In this document: positions 36,815 to 48,439 of the stretch, in pieces
How the letters are laid out: every line of letters begins with the position of its first letter
Numbering within the stretch: position 1 is the first letter of the stretch
Source: Talpa occidentalis
Lineage: Eukaryota > Chordata > Mammalia > Eulipotyphla > Talpidae
Length of the DNA: 64,000 bases
Assembly (NCBI RefSeq): GCF_014898055.3
Contig: NW_023602073.1
Span: 80,146,678-80,210,677 of the forward strand
Direction: 5' to 3'
Translations under genes and position numbers: made by a program
The notes under the pieces: model-generated
Databases searched by the model: none
What the model was told of the DNA's origin: nothing
The model's input: only the letters and a program-made list of their open reading frames with translations

Positions 36815-37770
36815 CCTTGAGATGTAGGGAGTGCAGATGACATATGAAATCACAGCCAATTCAGACCTGGATTCAAAGAAAGCCCACCCAGCATGTGTTC
36901 TTTTCACTCCTTGCTTGCTTCAACTTTGGGAATCATTTATCTTCCTTAATCACCAATTATATAATAGTTCTGCCCAGGCAGGATGTGGATCAATGGTACT
37001 TTAATAACAACAAATACATTAATTCAAAATAAAGGAATAATATATAAAAAATGGTTTATATGAAGTATGCAGGATTTTGAAATTGTTTTGTTATGAATAT
37101 GTGTGTAAATAATAAGAAATAAAATCATCTGTAATTTTCCTTTTACACTCATTATATTTTTTTTAAAAATCTATGAATAATCATTACGCAGATATGAAAA
37201 GAGGTCCCCAAAGAAATCTCTGATATAAATTGTTTGATATTCTTTTAGATACATCTTTAAAATTTTTCTTCATTAAAATAATCTCTTAACATACTATATT
37301 TTTATATCTTTCTATAATATTATTGTCATCCAAATTTTTATTATTTTGAATTAGCTTTAAAAATTGTTTTACATACTGAAATTCATGGAGTATACTTGAA
37401 GAGTTAACTTTGAAATAGAAAGATTTCTATGCTTTCTTGGAGGAGTATGATAATGAAAGATTATCTGGTATCTTAATATATAAGGAATAGACAGATAGGT
37501 CTTCTTACCTCCATGGGAATATTCTTCCAAAAATTACATATATTATAATAAATTTAAATTGTTAATATGTCAGTATAGTATCATGATGTTTTAATAAAGT
37601 GACTCTAGATGAAAATGAAAATTAACTCTATAGTTAATACTAATAAATATGCATGTACTGAAATAATAATGTCTGTTTTTAATGCACATAATTGTTCAGG
37701 TATCTGGGTGTGGTTGAGGCACAATTAGAAACAATAACCTTCTTGTTGATGGAAATTTGATGGCAAAACA
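36815..37770. other. No gene or repeat recognised
   Basis: AT-rich DNA with no supported feature on either strand. Confidence 0.45.
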
Positions 37771-37777
37771 CAATGGG

Positions 37778-38096
37778 GGGCCTCCCCGGTGGCGCAGCGG
37801 TTGAGCACTGGGTTGCGAACCTGCCCGCGGCCTCTGCGGCGCCGGTTCGATCCCCGGCTGCTCCCTGCCCACCAGAGGAGGGTCCCACATGGCGCGCAGA
37901 CCTCCCCTGCCGCCCGCTGCTCCCCTCAGCAGTATACTTCTGTCCTTCTGCCTGCTCAGCTGCCCGCTCTGGCTCTGGTGAATTCTCTCACCCTCCCGCG
38001 CTTCTGACTGTACCCAGTGCATGTATAAACAAAACAAACAAACAAATAAATAAATAAATAAAACATGCCTCTATTAAAAAAAAAAAAACAAAAAAA
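37778..38096 (+). mobile_element. SINE type A with the same unusual 3' extension
   Basis: Near-consensus copy (A box TGGCGCAGCGG, B box GGTTCGATCCCC, many intact CpGs, so relatively young). After the ATAAATAAATAA tail it has ACATGCCTCTATTAAAA then poly(A). TSD is approximately AAAACACAATGGG at 37765-37777 versus AACCACAATGGG ending at 38109. It matches the extension in the copy at 15.97 kb. Confidence 0.95.
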
Positions 38097-38724
38097 AAAC
38101 CACAATGGGAATGCCTGCTTTCCCCCTTGCTGCAAGGGAACCAAAAAAATCATATATGCCTGAAGTCTACATGGTTTACAAAACTAGTACAATCAGGAAC
38201 ATTAAAAGTGGGAATGAATTGGTAATGATTGAAGTTAGAAACACCTGTTGAAAGCCCTGGGCAGGCAAGTAGCATTTAGAAACCCAGATCATTTTCCAAC
38301 ATCTTTCCTTCATAAAATAAAAACAGCAGCTAATTTTTTGGAAGTGGTTGGAGTAAGGGGCTCTGCCATTGGAGGCAAGACACATAGGGAAGTAGCAATG
38401 CTCTCCTGAAACCAATAACTGAAGGAAGTTCTATTATAATAAAGTGTAGGGTATCCACACACTCTCCTCATTTTAATCAACAGGTTAATGCTTAGTTCAA
38501 CTTTTACAGACATTTTATACTTGTGTCTTATGGGGTTTTCAATGTGGTTAAAAGTTAAATTAGTATTACCTTACTGTCTAATTTAAGGTCAATCTTATAC
38601 CCTCACTATCAAAGCAGATCCTGTGGATTTTTTCTTAATGACACTGATTATCATTAAAAATTTCAATACTTAATAAAATTTCCTCAGCATACAATTTTCA
38701 ATTTTTCTCTCTTTAATATAAATA

Positions 38725-39060
38725 GGTCATCATAAGAGTGAGAAAGCAACCACAGATAGGGAGAAAATATTTGTAACTTGTATATCTTATGATAAAATGC
38801 AGAATATATTGAAATACACATTTGAATTTTCAAATATATAAGAAACTTATAAATAAGCAAGTAAGGGAAAGCTAGTCAATGCAGTAGAAAACTGAGCACA
38901 AATCTTGAACAGATTTTATAAAAGAGGTGGATAAATGACCGACACATACATGAAAGGTGTCCAGTGTTATTAGTAGTCAGGGAAATGCACATAAAAACAA
39001 TATTAAGATACTGCAAAACATCTACTAGGATGACCAAAAATATGGATACACATGGTATAT
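38725..39060 (+). mobile_element. L1 ORF2 fragment, sense
   Basis: L1 ORF2 landmarks are in order: 'GAGAAAATATTTGTAAC', 'AAGAAACTTATAAATAAG', 'AGAGGTGGATAAATGACC' and 'GTAGTCAGGGAAATGCACAT', followed by 'AGATACTGCAAAACATCTAC'. No usable frame remains. The family D LTR begins directly downstream at 39096. Confidence 0.7.
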
Positions 39061-39095
39061 AATCTTCCAAAAGAAAGATATGTTTCTTTTCAATA

Positions 39096-39637
39096 TGTAA
39101 CAGTGTGATAGTCACAGAAAGGGAGGTTCCAGGTTCCCTCCTCTACTCTGGGAATGGTAGAACTGAGCAGGGAAAAGAAGCTAAGAAAGAGTGAGAAAAG
39201 GACTTGCTGAGAAAGGTGAGAGACCCATGGAGTGGCTTACAATGGCAGCCTCTATCTTGGCTTGTATTTTGATTTTACTCTTTTCCTTCCAGACTTGCCT
39301 GGTCCCTTCTGCACCTTTTGTTCTACACCAGAAGGTGCGTTAGACTTGCGGCAAGTCTTAGACTTTTGGGCATCATGGCCCAGATTTGGGCCAACCTATT
39401 TGATTGGGTTTTTACCAATGAGGGAATGGGTAATTTTAGGTATTTAATTAAAATCTATTTTAACTACATTCCCTCTCTTGCACACTAATTCTATTAGTTG
39501 TTTTTTTTTTTTTTTTTTTTTCCCTATTAAAGGCCTTATGTACCAAGGGTATGTTTTGTCTTTATGCAGTAGATGGCAGAAGCTATTTAGAGTGTGCAGG
39601 TTTGGGGGGTCACAGGGTACCCCTCATTCTACCCTCT
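39096..39637 (+). mobile_element. Solo LTR, family D
   Basis: It begins TGTAACAGTGTG and shares its length with the copy at 62108: GGGAGGTTCCAGGTT, GAGAGACCCATGG, TTTCCTTCCAGACTTG, ATGAGGGAATGGGTAATTTT, the ATTAAAGGCCTTATG signal and GGTACCCCTCATTCTACC. The last few bases of the LTR seem lost. AATA at 39092-39095 and 39638-39641 would then be a 4 bp target duplication. A run of 22 T (39501-39522) has expanded just before the polyadenylation signal. Confidence 0.75.
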
Positions 39638-39644
39638 AATAATT

Positions 39645-42600
39645 GTTTTTCTTGAATGTTTAAATGATTGTGTTGTTTCCACAATATACATCTAGTTCAG
39701 TGCACCCCAAAGAGGTATATCGTGTTATGTTAGCCACATAAATATAGTTCAGTTTTAGCTAGGAAGGTTATACATTGAATAGTTAGTGCAGAAAATTAGA
39801 AATGTCTTTGTTTCTATCCTTAAACATTCATCTTACCTTCAAAAAGTAAACTGAACGTGACTTTGTCAAAAATGTCCTGTGATCCTATTGTCATAAAGAC
39901 ATATTCTGAAGGATAAATGGAAGATGCTAACACACTTTTATTATATATATTACTATATTTAAATACTATGTTAAAAACACAATTACAAAGTTATAATTAA
40001 TGTATAAATTAATTTTAGCAAGACGCTCCAAGAAATTGTACATTCATTAAGCATTCTAAGTAAATTAAATGGAAATGTAATTTTAAAAAGAATAAAAAGA
40101 GACTTGTATTCATTTAAAATTCAGGTGAAAGATCAATGATAGCAAGTATACACTACTGATGAGCTGAATCATTTTATTTGTAGCCAGAAGATATTGTGAG
40201 TACTCTGACCTCTTCATTTATAAGCATTTTATGAAACTAAATTTATTTGCTTTTTATGAAACTTAATTTATTTTTCATCCTGAAATGAGGCTGAAATACT
40301 ACCTGTCTTTTCTCTTATGAGATGTTATATGAAGATGCATGTGAGTGAATTGTATAACCCTGGTTATGATAAGAACGTTCTAGTTTTGTAAATTTCAGAT
40401 AGTATGATGCTACATTGACTATCTAAACAGTTCACAGAAAAAATTGATTTATTATAGAGGTTTCCTTCTCTGAATCTAATACAGATTAATAGGTGTGACA
40501 TAGAGGCTTTGAGATGTTTTCTGTGAACCTCACTTCCTGATATTTGTGATTCTTTGATATAAAATTGAGTATAGGTGGACCCTATGACTTGTTCCTTTTT
40601 GAAGGAATGCACACAGATGATGCCATGTACATGATCACACACACCTGCATACAAAAAAATGGAGTGTCTATCTTGCTAGACTCTCCCTACTATTGTCTTT
40701 GAAGAAGCAAAGTGACATGAAGTCTATAGTTACAAGGAAATTAACTCTGCACACACCTTTGTAGATCTAAGAAATAGTCCCTTCCCATGTTCAGCTTCTG
40801 ATGAGAACTCAGAACTGGCTAACACTTTGTTTGTAGTTATGTGATACTTTTAAGCAGAGGACCCAGTTAAGTCATTGAATAAAAGACTTCCCCAAAAGGT
40901 TCAAATAGGCCTTCTCAAGATGTTCAGATCAGGTTTTCTAATACAAGTCACACTGGTCTGTAAAACTGAGGTCAGTTGAGACACTGTGGACTTCAAAAAA
41001 ATTGTCATCATTACTTTAACTTAGAAAAATTGAGATTACCAGATTTAAGGTCATCTCTAGAAATAACCTACTTAATTGAAGAAACCTATCTAAATAGCGA
41101 ATGTCTAATTACAAAGCATCTGGTTTTGACATAAGTCACTCTCTTACTCCTCTCTCCTTGACGCCCAAGGCTTCTATTCACCAGCTCAAAAATAAAGGCC
41201 CTCAAATTTTACTCTAGAATTTATAGCCATGTAAATTCTTCACGTGTATGTAATTACATTTGCTCTTTTTTTCCTACTAATCTGTAAATTTGTTCACTCC
41301 ATCAAAGAAGAACCTAGAGAGATAAAGGAAAAATTTCCTATCCCCCCTACTATATATGCAGGTTCCTGATGAATAGAATCTGTGATAAAATAAATGTTTA
41401 TAGTTTTAAGCGGCTTAGTGTGTGGTAATTCCTCATGCCACATAGAAGACTAGTACCATAAATAATTAACAGTATGTTTTCAGGTAGAACTTTGAAGGCA
41501 CATTTCAATTTTCTCTTTATTTCTTCTGACAATATGATTATTTTTCATGTGTCATATTTATTACCCACTTGCAAGTCCTTCAGAAGCTTTTTCTTCACAT
41601 GGAGTGTCTCTCTTCATTTTGTTCCAACATGGGAGATAGGTCTGCCAGTAATATTGTAATACAGCTTCCTAAAATAATAGCATAAGCACACATAGCTGAA
41701 CAATACATTGTGATTTCTTACTAATTTTAATGTTGTTGCAAGATATTTTAAAGTCTTTAATATGCTAATATGTGTTGTGGTTCTCCAAAGGGGGGTATAT
41801 GAAATTTCATATATGAAATGTTCTGATCAAGTAATCCTTTAAATCACTATGAACATTGCATAGGATACTGTGCAGCTTAGAAAATTTTGGTCCAGACTTT
41901 TAGTTGGTCATTATATTAACATAAGTGATGAATGATATGAAATCTGAAATTATATTTATTCTTCTACTGCAGAGCATTTGTAAGTCATCCAGACAAATCA
42001 AACTTTTATAGAAAATCTGCAAGGGGCAAACAATATGCTAGGTAATTTGCACTTATTAGGTAAATTCTCCTTTAATGCAATAATGTACTGTTTGCCAACT
42101 TCAGACATTGAGGATTACTATAAATAAGGACATTTACATGATCCTGTATCTACTGAGGGACAAAGCTTGTGCTCAAACTTGTAATTCTAGATCCTAAGTT
42201 CATATTCTTCTACACATTAAGGACATATACAAGCTCTTGCAATTTTGTTTGTGAAGCAGAACAGCCAATCAAGATATTATATAAAAATTGAATGCTTAGT
42301 TACATTTGGCAGATATATATTACTTCATTTATGTAATTAAAAATTTACTAAAACCCATAATATAGTTCCAATTAAGGACCAGAGATCCCTTGATGTCATC
42401 TGAGAAGCAGCATCTTCTAAAAACCAAGACATCATTTATTGATAATCACTTATACTTGACCTTTTGCATTACTTAACTAGATTTTAAAATATAAATATCT
42501 GTATACTACAGTTTAGTTTTATATTTAAAAAACTGACAAGTAAATATTGAGGGCATTTTTAAATGCTAACCTGCTTGCCATCAAGCATGAATAGGCAGAT

Positions 42601-42790
42601 AGAATAACCCCACCTAGTAACACATATTTGATTGTTTGGTAATAACCCTGACAGCAGAACATGCTCACCTTTTCCTGGTACAGTTGTGGACTCTACCTAA
42701 GGACATCCATCCTAATCTCACCAATTTGGCACAATCTGGGGTATTAACTATAAAATTCATATGAATATTGAATTACTATTCATGTTGGTT
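39645..42790. other. No gene recognised; possible decayed LTR pieces
   Basis: Mostly unassigned AT-rich sequence. The stretch 40690-41000 has a layout reminiscent of old MaLR-type sequence (TTTGAAGAAGCAAAGTGAC, ATGAGAACTCAGAACTGGC), and 41110-41420 is LTR-like in composition. The family D and family E LTRs give a clear standard here, and neither piece meets it. Confidence 0.35.
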
Positions 42791-42794
42791 ATAA

Positions 42795-43257
42795 TGTTAC
42801 ACGGCAACCCCACTCTAAAATGGGTTGCCTGACTGTGGGTCCTCACCCCGTGCTTAAAAGGGACTTATTAATACTCAACTGCAGGCACACACAAAAGGTT
42901 AATAAAGAAGGTTTATTTACAAGGGAAGAGGAAATGAGGAAATGTACAACTCAGGGAGAAAACAGGGAGATAAAGTCTTAAATGCGTCCTACCCATTCCA
43001 CCAACCTCGAATCCCAATGGCACGCTGAGAGCTGGCTAAGAGCCAAGAGCTGTGAAGCCAAGAGAGAGACCCAAGGCCCACGTGTCTGGTTTTATACCAA
43101 ACCTGGCTGCTTAACTCCACCCTTAGGTCCCAGCAGCACTCCCTTTGGTGATGATGGGATTTGTCATTTCCAGTGTCTTGATGCCTTTGGTCTGGAGTTG
43201 GGGTGGAGTCCACAAAGCCTGTATGGAATTAGCTCAGGACATTCTTTACCCCTAACA
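42795..43257 (-). mobile_element. Solo LTR, family E, inverted partner 1
   Basis: On the minus strand the 463 bp LTR reads TGTTAGGGGTAAAG...GCCGTGTAACA, with a TATA box (GGTATAAAACCAGACACG), a polyadenylation signal (TTGTAAATAAACC) and a TTTTGTGTGTGCCTGCAG downstream element. Immediate flanks are ATAA on both sides (42791-42794 and 43258-43261), a 4 bp target duplication as made by gammaretrovirus-like (class I) ERVs. It lacks internal sequence. Confidence 0.9.
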
Positions 43258-43259
43258 AT

Positions 43260-43648
43260 AATACGAAATGTATAAAACCATTTCAAAAACAAAATCTTGT
43301 GGCAATTAGTAAATTGAATTTGAAAATCAGGATGAGTTGAAGAAAGCTGAAAACACATCTCAAGGTCAACTTTCTGTTAATTTCTCTTTTCTCTCTTCAA
43401 ATTACAGTATTTGAGATAAGAGATTCTGTTTTATTAGATTGTTCTCTCAACTTCCATAAAGCAGGATGGTTTTACATATATAAATGCATTATAACCACAG
43501 TATGAATTTATTAAGGGGGGGATCCACATTGCAATGATATAAGTGTCCAATTCAATTGGCTGAAAAAGGGGGAAGTTATGAACTTCTTATCAGGGTTTAG
43601 GAGACCGAAGACATACCCCATACCTAGAGGACAAGAATTCCTGAAAGC
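43260..43648. other. Sequence between the inverted LTRs, no gene seen
   Basis: AT-rich DNA without clear ERV internal motifs. AAAAAGGGGGAAGT at about 43564 resembles a polypurine tract and recurs at about 44806, but neither copy is followed by an LTR edge. Confidence 0.4.
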
Positions 43649-43921
43649 GGGCCTCCCTGGTGGCACAAGGGATTAAGCACTGCACTATGAAGCAATCCAC
43701 AGCCTCTGCAGCATGAGTTCGATCCTCAGCCCGCCAGGGAGATACCCACATGGGGAGGCAGACCTCTCCTGTCTCACCTGCTGCTCCCCTCAGCGATGTA
43801 TTTCAGTCAGTCTGCCTGTTCTGTTCCCCACTCTGTCTCTCACCCTCCAGCATCTCTGGCCTGTACCCCAGCTCTTGGATGCATAAATAAATAAATCTTT
43901 TAAAAAATTAAAAAAAAAAAA
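43649..43921 (+). mobile_element. SINE type B with a body deletion
   Basis: Head GGGCCTCCCTGGTGGCACAA. The GGTGAATC segment of the body is deleted (CTCTGTCTCTCACCCTCC). Sixteen bp TSD AAGAATTCCTGAAAGC at 43633-43648 versus AAGAATTACTGAAAGC at 43922-43937. It lies between the two inverted family E LTRs. Confidence 0.95.
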
Positions 43922-43939
43922 AAGAATTACTGAAAGCTT

Positions 43940-44955
43940 TTGTCAAAACCTGGAGAAGTCTTTGGGCTTACCCCAAGGAGCTCTTAAGCATTGCCAATTG
44001 GATTAAATTCAGTGCCAGTATTTATATCACTTTTCAGAGGCATTGTTATTAGGATCATCTGTTAATTTTAATGTAGGCAGATTTACTCAGAACAGTCAGG
44101 ATTTTATCTATCCTTGCCTTTTATTTGTCTGTTTATCAGTAAGTTGCTCTGTCTCAATTGCACTTACCTCATGGTCAGTCAGGGTCATTACATGTGACAG
44201 AAGACAAATCAGTATCTATGACAGTCTCTCACAAATATATGGACACAAAGTGTTAATATATTTTCTCACTAATATTTGAATTGTGTCAAGATAATCTAAG
44301 AGAATTATTTCAATGTTACCATGCATAAAAAATAACCAGGATACCATAACTAAAATATTTGAAGAACAAATGCATGTTTTTGAAAAAGATAATTCACTAA
44401 TTCTGTAACATGGAATAAAAGAGGCTGGGTCATGGTTAGTCTCATCTTCCATCTAGAAGAGAAAGCATCCAAAGGCATTTTTTTTTCAGAAGGATGGATG
44501 AATAATGATCTTTATTTTAGCAACAGGTTTCATTCCATGAAAGCCAATTGAAAGCTTTCAAGATGACTGATAGAACTCATGATATGCTCTTAGTCAACCA
44601 TCAAACTTCATTTCCATTGCAGAGACCTATTAAATACAATTAATTCTAACTGAAAGTAAATACTCTTAAGAAAAAGGAGGGAGGGACCTTTGGAGATTTG
44701 CCTTCTGGATTCTGGATGAGAGGGAGGTAAAGAACTTAAAGAAAGGAAGAAGTGTAAAGCTTGCTTAAGCTGAGGGAAGCATAACGTCCTACTTGGTCAG
44801 TCCAAAAAGGGGGAAGTGATCTTGAATCCATAGTTCAAATTTGTCTGGATTCCAGTGATTAGAGAAACTTGTTTTCTGAAAGGGAAATGGGACTACATGT
44901 GATTCTGTGGAAGGTGGGTCTGAGACAGTGTCGTTGCTTTATGCCAGGGTTGTAG
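43940..44955. other. No gene recognised
   Basis: Sequence between the SINE and the plus-strand family E LTR. Only chance frames are seen. The part 44690-44960 is purine-rich (GGAGGGAGGGACC, GGAAAGGAAGAAG-like) but matches nothing I know. Confidence 0.4.
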
Positions 44956-44958
44956 TTT

Positions 44959-45436
44959 TGTTAGGGGGAAAGGATGTCCTGAGCTAATCCCATGCAGGCT
45001 TTGTGGACTCCACCCCCACTCCAGACCAAAGCCATCAGGACATTGAGAAAGACAAATCCTGTCACCACCAAAGGGAAGGTTGGTGGGACCTGAGGGTGGA
45101 GTTAAGCAGCCAGATTTGGTATAAAACCAGACACGTAGGTTTTGGGGGCTCTCGCTCTCTTGCTTCCTGGCTTCATGGCTCTTGGCTCACCGCCAGCTCT
45201 CAGAGTGCCATTTGGGATTCCATGTGGGCGGACCAGGTAGGACACATTTAAGAATTTAACTCCCTCTTTTCTCCCTGAGTTGTACATTTCCTCATTTCCC
45301 CTTTCCCTTGTAAATAAACCTTCTTTATTAACCTTTTGTGTGTGCCTGCAGTTGAGTATTAATAAGTCCCTTTTAAGTGCGAAGGTGAGGAACCACAGTC
45401 AGGCAACCCGTTTTATAGCGGGGTTGCCCTGTAAAA
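44959..45436 (+). mobile_element. Solo LTR, family E, inverted partner 2
   Basis: A 478 bp plus-strand copy reads TGTTAGGGGGAAAGG...TTGCCCTGTAAAA (final CA changed to AA). It has GGTATAAAACCAGACACG (TATA) and CTTGTAAATAAACC (polyadenylation). GTTT flanks both sides (44955-44958 and 45437-45440), an independent 4 bp target duplication. It aligns end to end with 42795-43257 in the opposite orientation. Confidence 0.9.
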
Positions 45437-45627
45437 GTTTAACTCCCCTTCATCTGACCTCAGGCTATATAAGATTAGTCAGTTGTTGCTTATCCACTAT
45501 CTGGGTGTAGGAAGGAATAAAGAAATAGACAAAGAGTTAAAACCAGGAAGTGAAGAAAATCACCTGCTATTCTTTTTTCCTAGAACTAGAATCTTTCTAA
45601 AAACACATGGGCTAAGAATATTTTTAT

Positions 45628-45878
45628 TTTTTTAAAGATTTTATTTATCTATTTTTTGCATAGAAGCTCTGGGGTGTAGGCCAGAGATGCTGGGGGTAAG
45701 AGGATTCACAAGAGACAGAATGGGGAGCATTGTAGGCAGATTACTAAAATACACTGCTAAGGGTCACAGTGGGTGAGACATGAGAGGTCTGCTGTGCCAT
45801 GTGGGCCAGCTCCCTGGCTGGAGATTGAACTGAGGCCATAAGGGTGATAGTGCTGAGACTTAACCCTTGGGCCTCAGG
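45628..45878 (-). mobile_element. SINE type B, old and diverged
   Basis: A reverse copy with tail TTTAAAGATTTTATTTATCT and a recognisable body (GAGGATTCACAAGAGACAG). The head is heavily altered (GGCCATAAGGGTGATAG) and the 5' end damaged (CCCTTGGGCCTCAGG). TAAGAATA/TAAGAATC on the two sides may be the TSD. Confidence 0.8.
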
Positions 45879-46139
45879 TAAGAATCTTGATTGACTATTA
45901 TGAGACCACATTCTGAAAAGTAGATAGGGCACTAGTAGGATAAAACAATAATAAACCAAAAAATATCATGCAAACAAAAACATCCTTTGAAATTTAGGGA
46001 AAATGACAAGAAGAAAAATATCCCATTCATAGTGTCCCAGACAAGATAATAAAATGAGAGATACAAAGATCAATGAAATTAAATAGAACTGCCGAAACAG
46101 ACCCAAACAGAAGTTCCAGGGAATCAAATTGGAATTGTT

Positions 46140-46440
46140 CTAGAGGGGAGTTCAGAGTTTAAAACTTTAAATAGGTTAGTTGAAAAGACCTCAAGGGAGA
46201 ATGTAATATTTGAGCAAAGATATGAAGTAGGTTGAGAAGCCAGTTCTACAACTATCCAGAGGAGCACAAGGCAGAAGAAATAGCAACTGCAAGAGTTTCG
46301 GAACAGCAATGACACCATTGTGAAGACTGAGAGAAGAGATCAGAGAGGTAATAAGAGACCAGTTTGCACTGGACTTGTAATTACTTTGACCTAGTGGCAC
46401 AAAACAGGTTTAAAGGAAACCTTCATTGGATTTTTACATG
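46140..46440 (+). mobile_element. Ancient interspersed repeat, family not certain
   Basis: The order ATTTGAGCAAAGATATGAAG, AGCAACTGCAAGAGTTTCGG, AACAGCAATGACACC, AGATCAGAGAGGTAATAAGA and ACTTGTAATTACTTTGACC follows a widespread ancient mammalian repeat I recognise by wording (TTTGAGCTGAGACCTGAA, then GCAAGTGCAAAGGCCC, then GATGAGGTCAGAGAGGTA). I cannot name its family safely. Confidence 0.45.
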
Positions 46441-46906
46441 AGGAGCACACAGCAAAGTTTGTAAATCATTGCTGTTCTGGTGAGATTTGTGTATTTATCA
46501 GTGTGTGAGTTAGGCTCCAACAACAGGCCTGTAGAACCAGTGTTTGTATTCTACTGTTTGGTTTTCCTCATGACAATTAACACATAAGACAAAGACAAAG
46601 AGAAACAATAACATCTCTGGAAGGAAAATGATCAATAGAAATCCTCAATACTCATGATAAATCTTTACCAGAGCCATTATACCCAAGCAATTAGTTCACA
46701 CAAATATATTTACCTGCTATTCTAAATTTAGAAAAAGAAAAGCATTGTCAACCACTCTTGCTTCCAATTGATCCTGCAAGTAGAGATCTGGGAACAATTT
46801 TGCCTTTGCTGACTCCTTTGTTGGGGATCCCCAAGATCTCAGTTGCCCTGAATGAGCAATTGTAGCCAATGGAGAGCCTCGTGATGTGTGCAAAAATTGT
46901 GGGAGA

Positions 46907-47181
46907 GGGCCTCCCCTGGTGGCGCAGGCGGTGAAGCTGAGTGCAGTACTGTGAAGCTGTCCGCAGCCTCTGCAGCACTGGTTCGATAACAGCCAGCCAG
47001 CGAGGGTCCCACACGGTGCGGCAGACCTCTCCTGTCTCACCCATTGCTCCCCTCAGCAGTGTATTTCGTCAGTCTGCTTGTTCTGTTCCCCGCTCTGTCT
47101 CTGGTGAATCGTCTCACCCTCCTGCACATCTGGCCTATATCCCAGTTCTTGTATAAATAAATAAACAGATCTTTAAAAAAA
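46907..47181 (+). mobile_element. SINE type B, first of a serial pair
   Basis: The head starts GGGCCTCCCCTGGTGGCGCA. TSD AAAAATTGTGGGAGAG is at 46892-46907 and again at 47182-47197. B box is decayed (GGTTCGATAACAG). The tail is AAATAAATAAACAGATCTTT. Confidence 0.95.
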
Positions 47182-47198
47182 AAAAATTGTGGGAGAGG

Positions 47199-47463
47199 AG
47201 AGTCCTCCATGGTGGCACAAAGGGTGGAGATGCAGCACTGTGAAGCTGTCCACAGTCACTTCAGCACGAGTTCGATACCCAGCCAGGGAGGTGACCCACA
47301 TGGTGCAACAGACCTCTCCTGTCTGGCCCACTGCTCCCCTCAGCAGTGTATTTCAGTACATCTGCCTTCTTTGCTCCCCACTCTATCTCTGGTGAATCCT
47401 CTCACCCCCACATTTCTGGCCTGCACACCAGCTCTTGTACTCATAAGTAAATAAATTTTTAAA
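47199..47463 (+). mobile_element. SINE type B, second of a serial pair
   Basis: It starts GAGTCCTCCATGGTGGCACA, right after the second copy of TTGTGGGAGAG, and is followed by a third copy (TGTGGGAGAGGAAAG, 47464 onward). The tail is CTCATAAGTAAATAAATTTT. Confidence 0.9.
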
Positions 47464-47479
47464 TGTGGGAGAGGAAAGC

Positions 47480-48175
47480 TCTTCCCTTCTAGTTTCTTTG
47501 GTTGCTCTAATAATTAAATTGACATAAGTCAAATGAACAGGGGGGAAAAAAGCATATTTAATTGCATGCATACAGGAGCCCCCAAAGACATGAGACCCAA
47601 AGAAGTGACCAAATCTTTTGTTCCTTTTTTCAAAGAAACCATAAATTTTGGAAGAATTGGTTTGGGATTAGTGGAGAAATCACAGCATTGTTTATACAGA
47701 TTTCTCAGACCCCAAATTCCTATATCTGATAAGAATGCCTTGTACAGTCCTGTTGCAGGGAGGGTATCTTTTACATACAGAATTTACGTTCTGCTTTTAT
47801 GGGAATGATGGAGGGAGTGTCATTCTTATACCTGCTGTTTCTTAAGTAATTTCAATTTAAAACAAGCAATATGCCAAGGTGGCACAACTTGGGTGATATA
47901 CTCTGCTCTTTTTCAATGTTAAGATAAACAGTAAAGAAATGAATGGCTTTTATATGAAGAAACCAAACTCAACCAAACTGGAGGAAAAGATTGACGGCAA
48001 AGCAACATACTAAACAGTGGAAAGTACCTGAAAATATTTCTTCTTTTCTGAAACATGTGCCAATACAATATTCAAAGTTGAGACTCCCAAATGCACTGGC
48101 TTGGTTCCACTTGGTGCAATTTATATGACTGTGTCCAGCATCTGGGAACAGGTGGAGAATGAACATATGTGATCA
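47480..48175. other. No gene recognised
   Basis: Mixed-composition sequence. The longest plus-strand frame (91 codons from 47533) shows no motif, signal peptide or homology I can see. Confidence 0.4.
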
Positions 48176-48191
48176 AAAAATCAAGTGGTGG

Positions 48192-48312
48192 GGCCTCCCC
48201 TGGTGGCGCAGCAGTTGAGTGCTGGGTTGCGAGGCTGCCCGCAGCCTCTGCAGCACCAGCTCAATCCCCGGCCACCGGCGTGGGTCCCACACACACACAC
48301 AAAAAAAAAAAA
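48192..48312 (+). mobile_element. Head-only SINE (tRNA module without body)
   Basis: Only the tRNA-related part is present: GGCCTCCCCTGGTGGCGCAG to GGCCACCGGCGTGGGTCCCA, followed directly by (CA)n and a run of A. All of the body (normally GCAGACCTCTCCTG onward) is absent. TSDs AAAAATCAAGTGGTGG lie on both sides (48176-48191 and 48316-48331), so it integrated as a head-only molecule rather than losing its body later. The B box is GCTCAATCCCC, one base off, and the rest of the head is close to type A. Confidence 0.85.
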
Positions 48313-48439
48313 ATCAAAAATCAAGTGGTGGAACACAGGTGGCACTTGTGCTAGAAGCTCTAAGCTGCTGAAAGGAAATGAAGTAATCATTTATATAATC
48401 CTCAATATACATGTTTACTTCTCAAACTCTTTGACTTTT

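Noticed and set aside
37778..37870. SINE heads with good A and B boxes, looking like tRNA genes
   Set aside because: They do not fold into a full cloverleaf with a proper acceptor stem and anticodon loop, and each continues into the SINE body. They are tRNA-derived SINE promoters, not tRNA genes.
43564..44820. Two copies of AAAAAGGGGGAAGT as polypurine tracts of a provirus between the family E LTRs
   Set aside because: Neither copy is next to an LTR edge, the two LTRs are in opposite orientation with different target duplications, and no ERV internal motif lies between them.
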